From: Conexibacter woesei DSM 14684
GTDB lineage: Bacteria; Actinomycetota; Thermoleophilia; Solirubrobacterales; Solirubrobacteraceae
Assembly (NCBI RefSeq): GCF_000025265.1
Contig: NC_013739.1
Location: 4,326,001 to 4,390,000, forward strand
DNA: 64,000 bases
Direction of reading: 5' to 3'
Part shown: piece after piece, positions 15,770-23,665 of the stretch
Layout of the letters: every line of letters starts with the position of its first letter
Numbering within the stretch: the first letter of the stretch is position 1
Translations under genes and position numbers: made by a program
Notes under the pieces: model-generated
Told to the model about the DNA's origin: nothing
Seen by the model: only the letters and a program-made list of their open reading frames with translations
Databases searched by the model: none

Positions 15770-17979
15770 ACGCACGCGTCCACCACCAGCCGATGCTCGC
15801 GCCGGATCTCGTAGAGGGTGGAGCGTTCGGCCGCTGGCCGGCCCGCCGCGTGCGCCGCGGAGATCAACTGCTCCGGGTCGAGCTTGGTCCCATGCTGGCT
15901 TCCTGCCAGGCGGCTGATCGACTCCTCCATCAACGTCCCACCAAGATCATTCACACCCCACCGCAACGCCTCAGTCGCCGTCTCCAACCCCATCTTCACC
16001 CACGACGCCTGCACATTCCGAATAGAACGCCCCAACGCCAAACGGAACACCGCCGTGTGCTTCAGATTCTCCTCACGACTGATCTCCTCAACCCCATGCG
16101 TGCGACCGAGCAACGTCTGAAACGGAATGAAAGAGAGCGGAACGAACTCGGTGATACCGCCGGTGCGCTCCTGCAACTCACGGATCACACGCATGTGCTC
16201 CGCCAACTCCCACGGCTCCTCGATATGACCAAACATCACCGTCGACGTCGAGCGCAACCCCGCCGCATGCGACGCCTCGATGATCTCCACCCACCGCGCA
16301 ACCGGCAACTTGTTCGGCGAGATCCGCTCACGCACACCGTCATGCAACACCTCAGCAGCCGTACCGGGCGTCGACCCGAGACCGGCATCACGGAGGCGAG
16401 CGAACACCTCGGAGAGCGGCAACCCCGAGATGTCCTGCATGTGCGCGATCTCCATCGGACTGTACGCGTGGAGGTGGATGTCGGGCGCGGTCCGCTTCGC
16501 GACCCGCAACCAGCGCAGGTACTCGTCGAAATCCCAGTCGGGGTGGATGCCCGACTGGATGCACAGCTCCGTCGCGCCGTACTCCAACGCGTCATGGATA
16601 CGACGGACGAAATCCGGCTCATCGTGCTCGTAGGCGTCCGGAGACCGTTTGCCCTGCCCGAAGCCGCAGAACGCACACCCGACGATGCAGACGTTCGAGA
16701 TGTTGATGTTGCGATTCACCACGAACGTCACCAGATCGCCCGCCAACTCCGCACGCAACTCATCCGCCGCCGCACGAATCTCCTCAACCGCTTCCGGACG
16801 CGTCTCCGCGAACAACGCGGTCAGCTCGTCCTCGCTGAGCGCGACACCGTCGCGGCCCTTCTCGATCGCACCCGAGACCAGCTCGGCGTGGATCGGACGG
16901 TCCTGCCGGCGGCCAGAGCCGCGACGTGGGATGAAGCTCCAATACTTCAGCTTCACCACGTCCATCACGCCCTGGTCCAACCAGTCCCCGTCGATGTACT
17001 GCGGATAGACGCACAAGCGCTCGGTCAGAGCTGCGCCGTCCTGTTGCAATCTCTTGCGCACCTGATGCGGCGACGGGAACGGATGCTCCGGAGAGATGTG
17101 ATCGCCATTCGCGGAGAGACCACCAAGATCCGTCGCACCCGCCGCGACCAGCTGCGGCCACCAGTCCGCCAGGTTCGGCGGCACCTGGATGCCGACGTCC
17201 GGCATCAGCGCGCGAGCGGCGGTGACCAGCTCGACCATGTCGTCGATCGTCACCGCGGTCGCCCAGCGCGGCAGCGGCAGCGACGGGTGCGTCCCGAGCC
17301 CCGTGCGCCAGTACGCCTCGGAGGCCTCGTCGGCGATCTCGGCCGGCTCCTCGCCGTGGTATCTGCGGTGAGGGACGAAGTTCTGGAGGATGACCTCCTG
17401 GATGTGACCGTAACGCTCGTGTGACGCGGCGAGCGCAGCGAGCGCGTCGAGCCGGTCGGACGGCTCCTCCCCGATGCCGACGAGGATCCCGCTCGTGAAC
17501 GGGATTCTCAGCTCGCCCGCGGCGTCGATCGTCGCGAGACGCAGTCTCGGTTCCTTCGTCGGCGAGCCCTGGTGCGCGACGAGGTCGGGCCGGGTCGACT
17601 CCAGCATCAGCCCCTGGGACGCGGTCACCTCGCGCAGCTTCGCCAGGTCCTCGCGCCCCAGCGCACCGAGGTTCGTGTGCGGCAGCAGCCCGCGCTCGAG
17701 CGCCCGCTCGCAGCACCAGACGACATAGTCGACGAACGTCGCGAAGCCGAGCCCTGCCAGCTTCTCACGCACGCCCGGGTGGTAGCCGGGGTCGTCGCCG
17801 GTCAGCACCAGCAGCTCCTTGACGCGACGGCGCATCGCGCGGTCGAGCAGCTGCTCGACCGCCGCCGGCTCGTGCAGGTGCGGCTGATGCGTCGCGAACG
17901 CGCAGTACTTGCAATGGGACACGCACGTGCGCGACAGCGACAGCGTCACGTTGCGCGAGTAGGTCACTCGGCGTCGCAT
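15766..17979 (-). CDS. fbiC: FbiC: 7,8-didemethyl-8-hydroxy-5-deazariboflavin (FO) synthase, CofG-CofH fusion
   Basis: This enzyme makes FO, the deazaflavin core of coenzyme F420, from tyrosine and the ribityl-diaminouracil precursor, using two radical-SAM sites. It is 737 aa. The N-terminal CofG half has its CX3CX2C cluster at Cys19, Cys23 and Cys26; the CofH half has N-V-C-I-V-G-C-A-F-C near residue 428. The ATG at 17979 follows GGAGGGAGG; the long open frame upstream of it is non-coding. It is the first gene of a two-gene unit with the aldolase, and operator E is 31 bp upstream, so F420 synthesis appears to be co-induced with the catabolic genes. Codon use changes inside the gene: from about 17.1 to 15.9 kb many T- and G-ending codons (TTG, GGT, CGT, AAT) appear, unlike the flanking parts. 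Confidence 0.96.
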   Translation of the reverse strand: MRRRVTYSRNVTLSLSRTCVSHCKYCAFATHQPHLHEPAAVEQLLDRAMRRRVKELLVLTGDDPGYHPGVREKLAGLGFATFVDYVVWCCERALERGLLPHTNLGALGREDLAKLREVTASQGLMLESTRPDLVAHQGSPTKEPRLRLATIDAAGELRIPFTSGILVGIGEEPSDRLDALAALAASHERYGHIQEVILQNFVPHRRYHGEEPAEIADEASEAYWRTGLGTHPSLPLPRWATAVTIDDMVELVTAARALMPDVGIQVPPNLADWWPQLVAAGATDLGGLSANGDHISPEHPFPSPHQVRKRLQQDGAALTERLCVYPQYIDGDWLDQGVMDVVKLKYWSFIPRRGSGRRQDRPIHAELVSGAIEKGRDGVALSEDELTALFAETRPEAVEEIRAAADELRAELAGDLVTFVVNRNINISNVCIVGCAFCGFGQGKRSPDAYEHDEPDFVRRIHDALEYGATELCIQSGIHPDWDFDEYLRWLRVAKRTAPDIHLHAYSPMEIAHMQDISGLPLSEVFARLRDAGLGSTPGTAAEVLHDGVRERISPNKLPVARWVEIIEASHAAGLRSTSTVMFGHIEEPWELAEHMRVIRELQERTGGITEFVPLSFIPFQTLLGRTHGVEEISREENLKHTAVFRLALGRSIRNVQASWVKMGLETATEALRWGVNDLGGTLMEESISRLAGSQHGTKLDPEQLISAAHAAGRPAAERSTLYEIRREHRLVVDACV

Positions 17980-18009
17980 CGAATTTTGCCTCCCTCCGGT
18001 GGCTGGGTG

Positions 18010-18027
18010 GGATATCGTATCCAATAA
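18010..18027. promoter_or_regulatory. Operator E (GntR/FCD-type site) between fbiC and the dehydrogenase
   Basis: GGATATCGTATCCAATAA, a perfect GGATA-TCG-TATCC inverted repeat and the best palindrome of the set. It is 31 bp upstream of fbiC on one side and 22 bp upstream of the Glu/Leu dehydrogenase on the other, so it can repress both divergent genes. Confidence 0.68.
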
Positions 18028-18048
18028 TCTCGTCAAGGAGGCATTTTC

Positions 18049-19632
18049 GTGCTGCACCAGAGTTCGAGCGATCCGACGGGTCCGAGCGACGGCGCGGGCG
18101 GAGCGGCACCGCCCGCGGTGGCCGGCGCCGGCGCAGCGCTCGCGGCCGGCGGCGACGACGCGGGCGGAGCGGCGCACGTAGCCGTGGGCGCAGGCGCGGG
18201 CGTGAGCGGCGCAGCGACGGTAGCGGCGGCCTGCGACGCGGTGGGCGCGGCGGCGGCCGGAGCGGGCGCGGGCGGCAGCGGCGCGACGGTCGCGGCGGCC
18301 TCCGACGTCGGCGCGGGCGTCAGCGGCGCAGCGACGGCAGCGGCGGTCGGTGACGCGGGCGACGCGCCACGCGACAGCGCGGGCTCGAGGCCGCGCGGGC
18401 CGTGGGCGACGGCGCTGGAGCAGCTCGCCCGCGCAAGCGAGCTGCTGTCCCTCGACGAGGGGATGCACGAGATGCTCCGCCTCCCGCGCCGCTCGATCGA
18501 GGTCGCGGTGCCGGTGCGGCTCGACGACGGCCGCGTGCGGACGTTCTCCGGCTATCGCGTCCAGCACAGCCTCACGCGCGGTCCCGGCAAGGGCGGCTTG
18601 CGGTACCACCCCGGCGTCACGCTCGACGAGGTGCGGGCGCTGGCGATGCTGATGACGTGGAAGTGCGCGCTCGTCGACATCCCGTTCGGCGGCGCGAAGG
18701 GCGGGATCACCTGCGACCCGAAGACGATGACCGTCCCGGAGCTGGAGCGGATGACGCGCCGCTACGCGAGCGAGATCGCCCCCTTGATCGGGCCCGACCG
18801 CGACATCATGGCGCCGGACATGAACACCGGCGAGCGCGAGATGGCGTGGATCATGGACACGTACTCGACCGCGCTCGGCTACACCGTCGGCCCGTCGGTA
18901 ACCGGCAAGCCCGTGACCGTCGGCGGCTCGCCCCAACGCCGCGGCGCGACCGGTGCCGGGATGGCCGAGTGCGTCCGCCTCGCCAGCGACCACGCGAAGC
19001 TCGACGGCCCGGTGCGGATCGCGGTCGCCGGCTACGGCAACGTCGGCCGCACGACCGCCGAGCTGCTCACCGCCGACCCGCGCTTCGTGCTCGTCGGCCT
19101 CAGCGACGTCAGCGGCGCGCGCTACGCGCCCGATGGCCTGCCCGTCGCCGAGATCGGCGACGAGCTGGACGCCGGCCGCGACGTCGCCACCCTCTCCAGC
19201 GGCACGCCACTCGACCGTGACGCGCTCCTCACCTGCGCCTGCGACGTCCTCGTCCCGGCGTCGGTGCCGGCCGTGCTGCACGCCGGCAACGCCGGCGCGA
19301 TCTCGGCGCGGATCGTCGTCGAGGGCGCCAACGGGCCGATCACCGGCGAGGCCGACGAGATCCTGACGCGCCGCGGCGTGACGGTCGTCCCCGACATCCT
19401 CGCCAACGCCGGCGGCGTGATCGTCAGCTACTTCGAGTGGGCCCAGGGCCTCCAGGCGATGCCGTGGACGCCCGCCTGGGTCTCCGAGCGAATGGTCGAG
19501 ATGATGCGCGCCGCGTTCGCGGCGGTCGTCGCCGAGAGCGACCGGCGCGAGCTGACGCTGCGCGACGCGGCGCTCTGCCTCGGCGTGCAGCGCGTCGCCG
19601 ACGCGCACACCGCGCGCGGCCTGTACCCCTGA
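18049..19632 (+). CDS. Glu/Leu/Phe/Val dehydrogenase with Ala/Gly-rich N-terminal extension
   Basis: An NAD(P)-dependent amino acid dehydrogenase for reversible oxidative deamination to a 2-oxoacid. It is 527 aa from a GTG at 18049 (AAGGAGG 7 bp upstream). The catalytic domain begins near residue 115 and is complete: K-G-G-L-R-Y-H-P, W-K-C-A-L-V-D-I-P-F-G-G-A-K-G-G with the catalytic lysine, and a Rossmann G-Y-G-N-V-G motif. The first ~110 residues are low-complexity Ala/Gly/Val/Ser with imperfect internal repeats (G-V-S-G-A-A-T twice), absent from normal family members of ~410-430 aa. A later start would remove it, but the strong ribosome site and operator E support 18049. It probably feeds a 2-oxoacid to the E1 complexes. 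Confidence 0.9.
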   Translation: MLHQSSSDPTGPSDGAGGAAPPAVAGAGAALAAGGDDAGGAAHVAVGAGAGVSGAATVAAACDAVGAAAAGAGAGGSGATVAAASDVGAGVSGAATAAAVGDAGDAPRDSAGSRPRGPWATALEQLARASELLSLDEGMHEMLRLPRRSIEVAVPVRLDDGRVRTFSGYRVQHSLTRGPGKGGLRYHPGVTLDEVRALAMLMTWKCALVDIPFGGAKGGITCDPKTMTVPELERMTRRYASEIAPLIGPDRDIMAPDMNTGEREMAWIMDTYSTALGYTVGPSVTGKPVTVGGSPQRRGATGAGMAECVRLASDHAKLDGPVRIAVAGYGNVGRTTAELLTADPRFVLVGLSDVSGARYAPDGLPVAEIGDELDAGRDVATLSSGTPLDRDALLTCACDVLVPASVPAVLHAGNAGAISARIVVEGANGPITGEADEILTRRGVTVVPDILANAGGVIVSYFEWAQGLQAMPWTPAWVSERMVEMMRAAFAAVVAESDRRELTLRDAALCLGVQRVADAHTARGLYP

Positions 19633-19647
19633 GCGAGCGCGACCTTT

Positions 19648-19682
19648 GTCAGTTTGCACCCCTAGAGGGGGTGCAAACTGAC
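19648..19682. terminator. Perfect 15-bp hairpin after the dehydrogenase gene (palindromic element 1)
   Basis: GTCAGTTTGCACCCC and GGGGTGCAAACTGAC around a TAGAG loop. It starts 16 bp after the stop codon and separates the gene from the convergent MFS gene. The same GTCAGTTTG/CAAACTGAC stem occurs at 37270-37318, so this may be a repeated intergenic element that serves as a terminator. Confidence 0.75.
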
Positions 19683-19777
19683 GTACCTCGCGCGCGGGAC
19701 GCGGCGGCGCGCGCTGCGCGGGGCGCTGGGCGGGCGGCGGCGCGTGGCGCGGCGGCGGCGCGGGCCGGCGGCGCGCG

Positions 19778-21028
19778 CTATGCGCCGTCGTCGTCCTTGC
19801 GCACGTGGCCGCCGAGGACATCGTCGAACTCCCGGGCGCGGGCGACGACGGGGACGAGCGCCCATGCTGTCCCGGCGACGGCGACGAGCGCGAGTGACAG
19901 CGGCGCGACGAGCACGATCGCGCCGATCGCGAGCGGCGCGGCGAGCTTGCCGGCGTTGCGCACCATGCTGTTGACGCCGATCAATCCCGCCCGGACCGCC
20001 GGGGGCGCCGCCTCGGTGACGATCGAGTTCTGCATCACCATCAGCCAGCCGTCGCCGACGCCGAACAGCACCGACGCCGCCAGCGCGAGCTGCCAGCTCG
20101 GGGCGATCGCGATCGCGACCAGCCCGGCGCCGCTCATCACGATCGCGGTCGCGAGCAGGCGCGAGGCCGGGACGCGGCGCAGGACACGCACCGCCTGCGT
20201 GCCCGAGACCGCCGCGACGAGCGACGCGACGCTGACGACCAGCGCGGCCTCCAGCGGCGAGGCACCACGCTCCTGGATCAGGAGCGTCGGCGCGTACGTC
20301 AGCAGCGCGAACTTGCACCAGAAGCGCAGGAAGCCGGCGATCAGCACGCCGCCCATCCCCGGCCCGCGCACCGCACCGGTCAGCACGCGCGCGTACGCGC
20401 GCGAGGACCCACCTGGCTCGTGCTCGTCGTCGAGCACGAGCGCCCCGCCGACCGCGAGCAGCAACAGGACGAACTGCGCGGCGAGCGGCGCTCTCCACGA
20501 GATCGCGAGCAGCGCCGCACCGATCAGCGGCATCGCGAACTCGCCGAGCGTCATCGCGACCTGCCGTGACGCCTGCGCGCGCAGCTGCTGCGCACCACGC
20601 AGCGCGTCGCCGATCAGCGTCACCGTCAGCGGCATCAGCGCGCCGAAGCCGATGCCCTGCACGAACCGCAGCGCGAGCAGCGTCTCGTAGTCCGGCGCCC
20701 ACGCCTGCGCCCCGCCGGCGACGCTGAACAGCACCGCCGCGACGACGAAGACGCGCCGGCGGCCGAGCGTGTCGGCGAGCCAGCCGAGCGGTATCGCGAA
20801 GACGACCGCGGGCAGCATGTACGCCGCCGTGAAGAGCGCGAGCGCGGTGTCGGAGACCCCGAACTCCGTCTGCACGCTCGGCAGCGCCGCCGTCAGCCCC
20901 TGGACGCCGTAGAGGATGCCGACCGCCGCCGCGGTCGCGATCGCGAGCCGCGCGCGAACGCCCTGCATGCGCGCTCGCGCGCCATCGCCCGCCGCGTGCT
21001 CGTCGCGATGTTCCCCATTATTGGACAT
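19778..21028 (-). CDS. MFS transporter
   Basis: A proton-coupled major-facilitator permease, 416 aa, with about twelve hydrophobic helices and the loop 2-3 signature G-W-L-A-D-T-L-G-R-R-R near residue 75. The second-half equivalent is weak. I place the start at ATG 21028, where no ribosome site exists but a TAGTAT -10-like hexamer lies 10 bp upstream, suggesting a leaderless message. An ATG at 20968 is the alternative. Operator F overlaps the start. The frame stays open upstream across the aldehyde dehydrogenase repeats; that part is not coding for this protein. It is likely an uptake or efflux route for pathway compounds. Confidence 0.88.
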   Translation of the reverse strand: MSNNGEHRDEHAAGDGARARMQGVRARLAIATAAAVGILYGVQGLTAALPSVQTEFGVSDTALALFTAAYMLPAVVFAIPLGWLADTLGRRRVFVVAAVLFSVAGGAQAWAPDYETLLALRFVQGIGFGALMPLTVTLIGDALRGAQQLRAQASRQVAMTLGEFAMPLIGAALLAISWRAPLAAQFVLLLLAVGGALVLDDEHEPGGSSRAYARVLTGAVRGPGMGGVLIAGFLRFWCKFALLTYAPTLLIQERGASPLEAALVVSVASLVAAVSGTQAVRVLRRVPASRLLATAIVMSGAGLVAIAIAPSWQLALAASVLFGVGDGWLMVMQNSIVTEAAPPAVRAGLIGVNSMVRNAGKLAAPLAIGAIVLVAPLSLALVAVAGTAWALVPVVARAREFDDVLGGHVRKDDDGA

Positions 21029-21048
21029 AGGATTTTGGATACTATCCC
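21021..21048. promoter_or_regulatory. Operator F between the MFS and aldehyde dehydrogenase genes
   Basis: On the minus strand GGATAGTATCC (21038-21048) is followed by TATGTCCAAT; together they carry the GGATA, TATCC and CCAAT elements of the regulon site but with altered spacing. It overlaps the MFS start codon and lies about 30 bp upstream of the aldehyde dehydrogenase GTG. It is the weakest of the eight sites. Confidence 0.45.
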
Positions 21049-21077
21049 CCGAACCGCAGATCGACCGAGGAGTCTCC

Positions 21078-22748
21078 GTGGCACCACCCAGCCGAGCGTC
21101 GTCCGCCGAGTCCACCGTGCCGGCCGGAACCGGAGCCGCCTCGGGCGGAGCCGCGCCTGCGGGAGCCGGAGCCGCCTCGGGCGGAGCCGCGCCTGCGGGA
21201 ACCGGAGCCGCCTCGGGCGGAGCCGCGCCTGCGGGGGCCGCAGCCGCCTCGGGCGGAGCCGCGCCTGCGGGAGCCGGAGCGCGCCCCGCGTGGCCGTGGA
21301 ACGACGGGCCCGCGTCGCCCTGGATCGGCGGTCGCTTCGTCGCCGGCGCCGGCGCCACGATCGAGGACCGCTCGCCCGCGACCGGCGCGCTGCTCGCCGA
21401 GGTCCAGCTCGCCGACGCCGGCCAGGTCGACGAGGCCGTCGCCGCCGCGACCGCCGCTCAGCGCGAGTGGGCGCGCCGCTCGATCCGCGAGCGCGCCGAG
21501 CTGATCGAGCAGCTCGCCGACCGGCTGCTGGAGCGCAACGAGGACTTCGGCCTCACCGACGCGCGCGACACCGGCAGCCCGCTGACGGCGATGCGCAACG
21601 GCGCCAGAAAGGGCGCGCTCTACCTCAAGCAGCTCGCCGGCGCGGCGCTGGAGCTGCAGGGCCGCACCGTCCCCGCCTCGACCGGCGGCTGGCACGTCGT
21701 CAAGCCCGAGCCGTACGGGGTCGTCGGGGCGATCGCGGCGTTCAACCACCCCACCCTCTACGCATGCCTCAAGAGCGGCCCGGCGTTGATCGCGGGCAAC
21801 GCCGTCGTGCTCAAGCCCGCCGAGCAGGCGCCGCTGACAGCACTGCTGTTCGCCTCGCTGACCGACGGTCTGCTGCCGCCCGGCCTGCTCGCCGTGCTGC
21901 CCGCCGCCGCCGAGGCGAGCGCCGCGATCACGACCCACCGCGACGTGCAGCGGATCTCGTTCACCGGCTCGGTCGAGGTCGCGCTCAAGATCCAGGAGGG
22001 GATCGCGCGCGCCGGCCGGATCAAGAGCGTCTCGCTGGAGCTGGGCGGCAAGAACCCGATCCTCGTCTTCCCCGACGCCGACCTCGACGAGGCCGCCGCG
22101 GCCGTCGTGCGCGGCATGAACTACACGCGCGTGCAGGGCCAGAGCTGCGGCTCGACCTCGCGCCTGCTCGCGCACGAGAGCCTCGTCGCGCCGCTGACCG
22201 AGCGGATCCTGGAGCGCGTCGAGAAGATCGCGATCGGCATGCCGGAGGACCCGGCGACCGAGATGGGCAGCCTGATCTCCCACGCCCACCGCGAGCGCGT
22301 GCTCGGCTTCGTCGCGCGCGCCGTCGCGGCCGGCGGCGAGCTGCTCGCCGGCGGCACGCCGCCCGAGGACCCCGCACTGGCCGCCGGCGCGTTCCTGAAG
22401 CCGACCGTGATCGGCGGCGTCCGCCCCGACATGGAGCTGGCCGCCGAGGAGGTCTACGGGCCGGTGCTCGCGATCATGAGCTGGCGCGAGGAGGCCGAGG
22501 CGATCGAGCTGGCGAACGCGACCGAGTACGGCCTGACCGCGAGCATCTGGACGCGCGACCTGTCGCGCGCGCTGCGAACGGCCGACGCGCTCGCGACCGG
22601 CTACATCTGGGTCAACGACGTCGAGACGCGCTACACCGGCGTGCCGTTCGGCGGCTGGAAGCAGTCGGGCGTCGGGACCGAGCAGGGCCTGCTCGCCGAC
22701 ATCATGCAGGCGACCCGCCCGAAGGCGATCAACATCGCGGTCAGCTGA
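21078..22748 (+). CDS. Aldehyde dehydrogenase family protein with tandem-repeat N-terminus
   Basis: An NAD(P)-dependent aldehyde dehydrogenase, 556 aa, about 70 longer than usual. The catalytic domain starts near residue 75: oxyanion Asn in A-A-F-N-H-P, F-T-G-S-V-E-V at the cofactor fold, general-base Glu in L-E-L-G-G-K-N, and catalytic Cys in G-Q-S-C-G-S. The GTG at 21078 follows GAGGAG by 5 bp. Residues 15-62 are four near-identical 12-residue units (P-A-G-x-G-A-A-S-G-G-A-A). Operator F precedes it. The substrate is probably an aldehyde or semialdehyde formed by the ThDP enzyme or aldolase of the same regulon; this is inference. Confidence 0.93.
   Translation: MAPPSRASSAESTVPAGTGAASGGAAPAGAGAASGGAAPAGTGAASGGAAPAGAAAASGGAAPAGAGARPAWPWNDGPASPWIGGRFVAGAGATIEDRSPATGALLAEVQLADAGQVDEAVAAATAAQREWARRSIRERAELIEQLADRLLERNEDFGLTDARDTGSPLTAMRNGARKGALYLKQLAGAALELQGRTVPASTGGWHVVKPEPYGVVGAIAAFNHPTLYACLKSGPALIAGNAVVLKPAEQAPLTALLFASLTDGLLPPGLLAVLPAAAEASAAITTHRDVQRISFTGSVEVALKIQEGIARAGRIKSVSLELGGKNPILVFPDADLDEAAAAVVRGMNYTRVQGQSCGSTSRLLAHESLVAPLTERILERVEKIAIGMPEDPATEMGSLISHAHRERVLGFVARAVAAGGELLAGGTPPEDPALAAGAFLKPTVIGGVRPDMELAAEEVYGPVLAIMSWREEAEAIELANATEYGLTASIWTRDLSRALRTADALATGYIWVNDVETRYTGVPFGGWKQSGVGTEQGLLADIMQATRPKAINIAVS
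21120..21263 (+). repeat. Four tandem 36-bp repeats coding a 12-residue Ala/Gly/Pro unit
   Basis: Four in-frame copies within the aldehyde dehydrogenase N-terminus, followed by a partial fifth (P-A-G-A-G-A). Copies differ at only a few bases (T/A or A/G in the third and fifth residues). The near-identity suggests recent slippage expansion, and copy number may vary between strains. Confidence 0.92.
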
Positions 22749-22754
22749 GGCGGA

Positions 22755-22837
22755 GCGGCCGGCCGCGCGCGCCGGGCGCGCGCGAGCCGGCCGCCAGAGG
22801 CGCCCCGGCCGGGTCGGTCCCACCGACCCCGGCCGGG
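22755..22837. terminator. Two strong hairpins between convergent genes
   Basis: The first (22755-22794) pairs GCGGCCGGC with GCCGGCCGC, and inside it CGCGCGCGCC with GGCGCGCGCG. The second (22804-22837) pairs CCCGGCCGGGTCGGT with ACCGACCCCGGCCGGG, with one bulged C. They lie between the ends of the plus-strand aldehyde dehydrogenase and the minus-strand ABC permease and would stop transcription from both sides. Confidence 0.7.
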
Positions 22838-22843
22838 ACCCGC

Positions 22844-23665
22844 TCACGCGCCGTGGCCGATGCTGCGCCAGCGCAGCGCGCGGCGCTCGACCGCCAGCGC
22901 GCCCGAGTAGAGCACGTAGCCCATCAGCAACGTCCAGACGATCGCGGCGAGCATCGCTCTCGTGTCGAGGATCGCCCCCGACTCGAGGATCAGCGCGCCG
23001 AGGTCGGACGCGATCAGCAGCAGCTCTGCGGTGACCGCGCCACGCATGCCGCGCGCGACGCCGGTCGCGACGCCCGAGGCGATGTGCGACGACGCCGACG
23101 GCAGCACGACCGCGCGCCACAGCGCGCGCCCTCTGAGCCCGAACGCGCGACCGGTCTCCATCAGGTCTCTCGGCACGTCGCGCACGCCGGTCGCGGTCGA
23201 CATCACGATCACGAGCAGCACGTACGTGATGACGATGAAGACGCGGCCGCGGAAGTCGAGACCGGTGTAGACGCCGATCACCGGGATCAGCATCGTCACC
23301 GGCATCGCGTAGGCGGCGTCGATCAGCGGGTCGATCGTGTTGCGCGCCCACGGGAACAGCGCGATCGCGAGCCCGAGCGCGACGCCGAGCACGATCGAGA
23401 TGCCGACGCCGGTGAAGACCGTCGTCAGCGTGCCGAGCGTCGCCTCGATCAGTCTGCCGCTCGTGATCCCGTCCCACATCGCCGGGAAGACGTCGCTCGG
23501 CGGCGGCGTCGCGAAGTGGTCGGGATCGGAGCCGTACCACTCCCACACGAGCAGCAGCACGACGATCGACATCGTCCGCAGCAGGATGCCCGTCAGCCGC
23601 TGGTTGTCGCCGACCCAGCCGCGCAGGCCGCGCCCCGCGCGAGTCGCACGCACGCTAGTCGCCAT
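22844..23665 (-). CDS. ABC transporter permease (NMT1/TauA class), second importer
   Basis: A 273-aa membrane subunit with about six hydrophobic helices, including the segment near residues 30-45 (I-V-V-L-L-L-V-W-E-W) and the family segment P-P-P-S-D-V-F. The coupling loop is near residues 170-195 (A-F-G-L-R-G-R-A-L-W-R-A-V-V-L-P-S). An AAGGAGG ribosome site precedes the ATG, which overlaps the end of the upstream permease by 11 bp. It is the last gene of the operon. It pairs with the next permease and the ATPase at 24428-25213. Confidence 0.92.
   Translation of the reverse strand: MATSVRATRAGRGLRGWVGDNQRLTGILLRTMSIVVLLLVWEWYGSDPDHFATPPPSDVFPAMWDGITSGRLIEATLGTLTTVFTGVGISIVLGVALGLAIALFPWARNTIDPLIDAAYAMPVTMLIPVIGVYTGLDFRGRVFIVITYVLLVIVMSTATGVRDVPRDLMETGRAFGLRGRALWRAVVLPSASSHIASGVATGVARGMRGAVTAELLLIASDLGALILESGAILDTRAMLAAIVWTLLMGYVLYSGALAVERRALRWRSIGHGA

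Noticed and set aside
19648-19682. Attachment site or transposon end
   Set aside because: It is a perfect hairpin right after a stop codon with no integrase, transposase or direct repeats nearby; a terminator or repeat family fits better.
17980-19821. N-terminal extension of the fbiC frame to 1,351 residues
   Set aside because: The extension runs antisense through the Glu/Leu dehydrogenase. The ATG at 17979 has a strong ribosome site and begins with the normal CofG sequence.
21120-21263. CRISPR-like array
   Set aside because: Units are contiguous 36-bp coding repeats with no spacers, and they are in frame within the aldehyde dehydrogenase.
21029-21358. MFS protein extended through the repeat region by a Pro/Ala-rich N-terminus
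   Set aside because: The extension is the reverse strand of the aldehyde dehydrogenase repeats. The real protein starts at or after 21028, where the first transmembrane helix follows.
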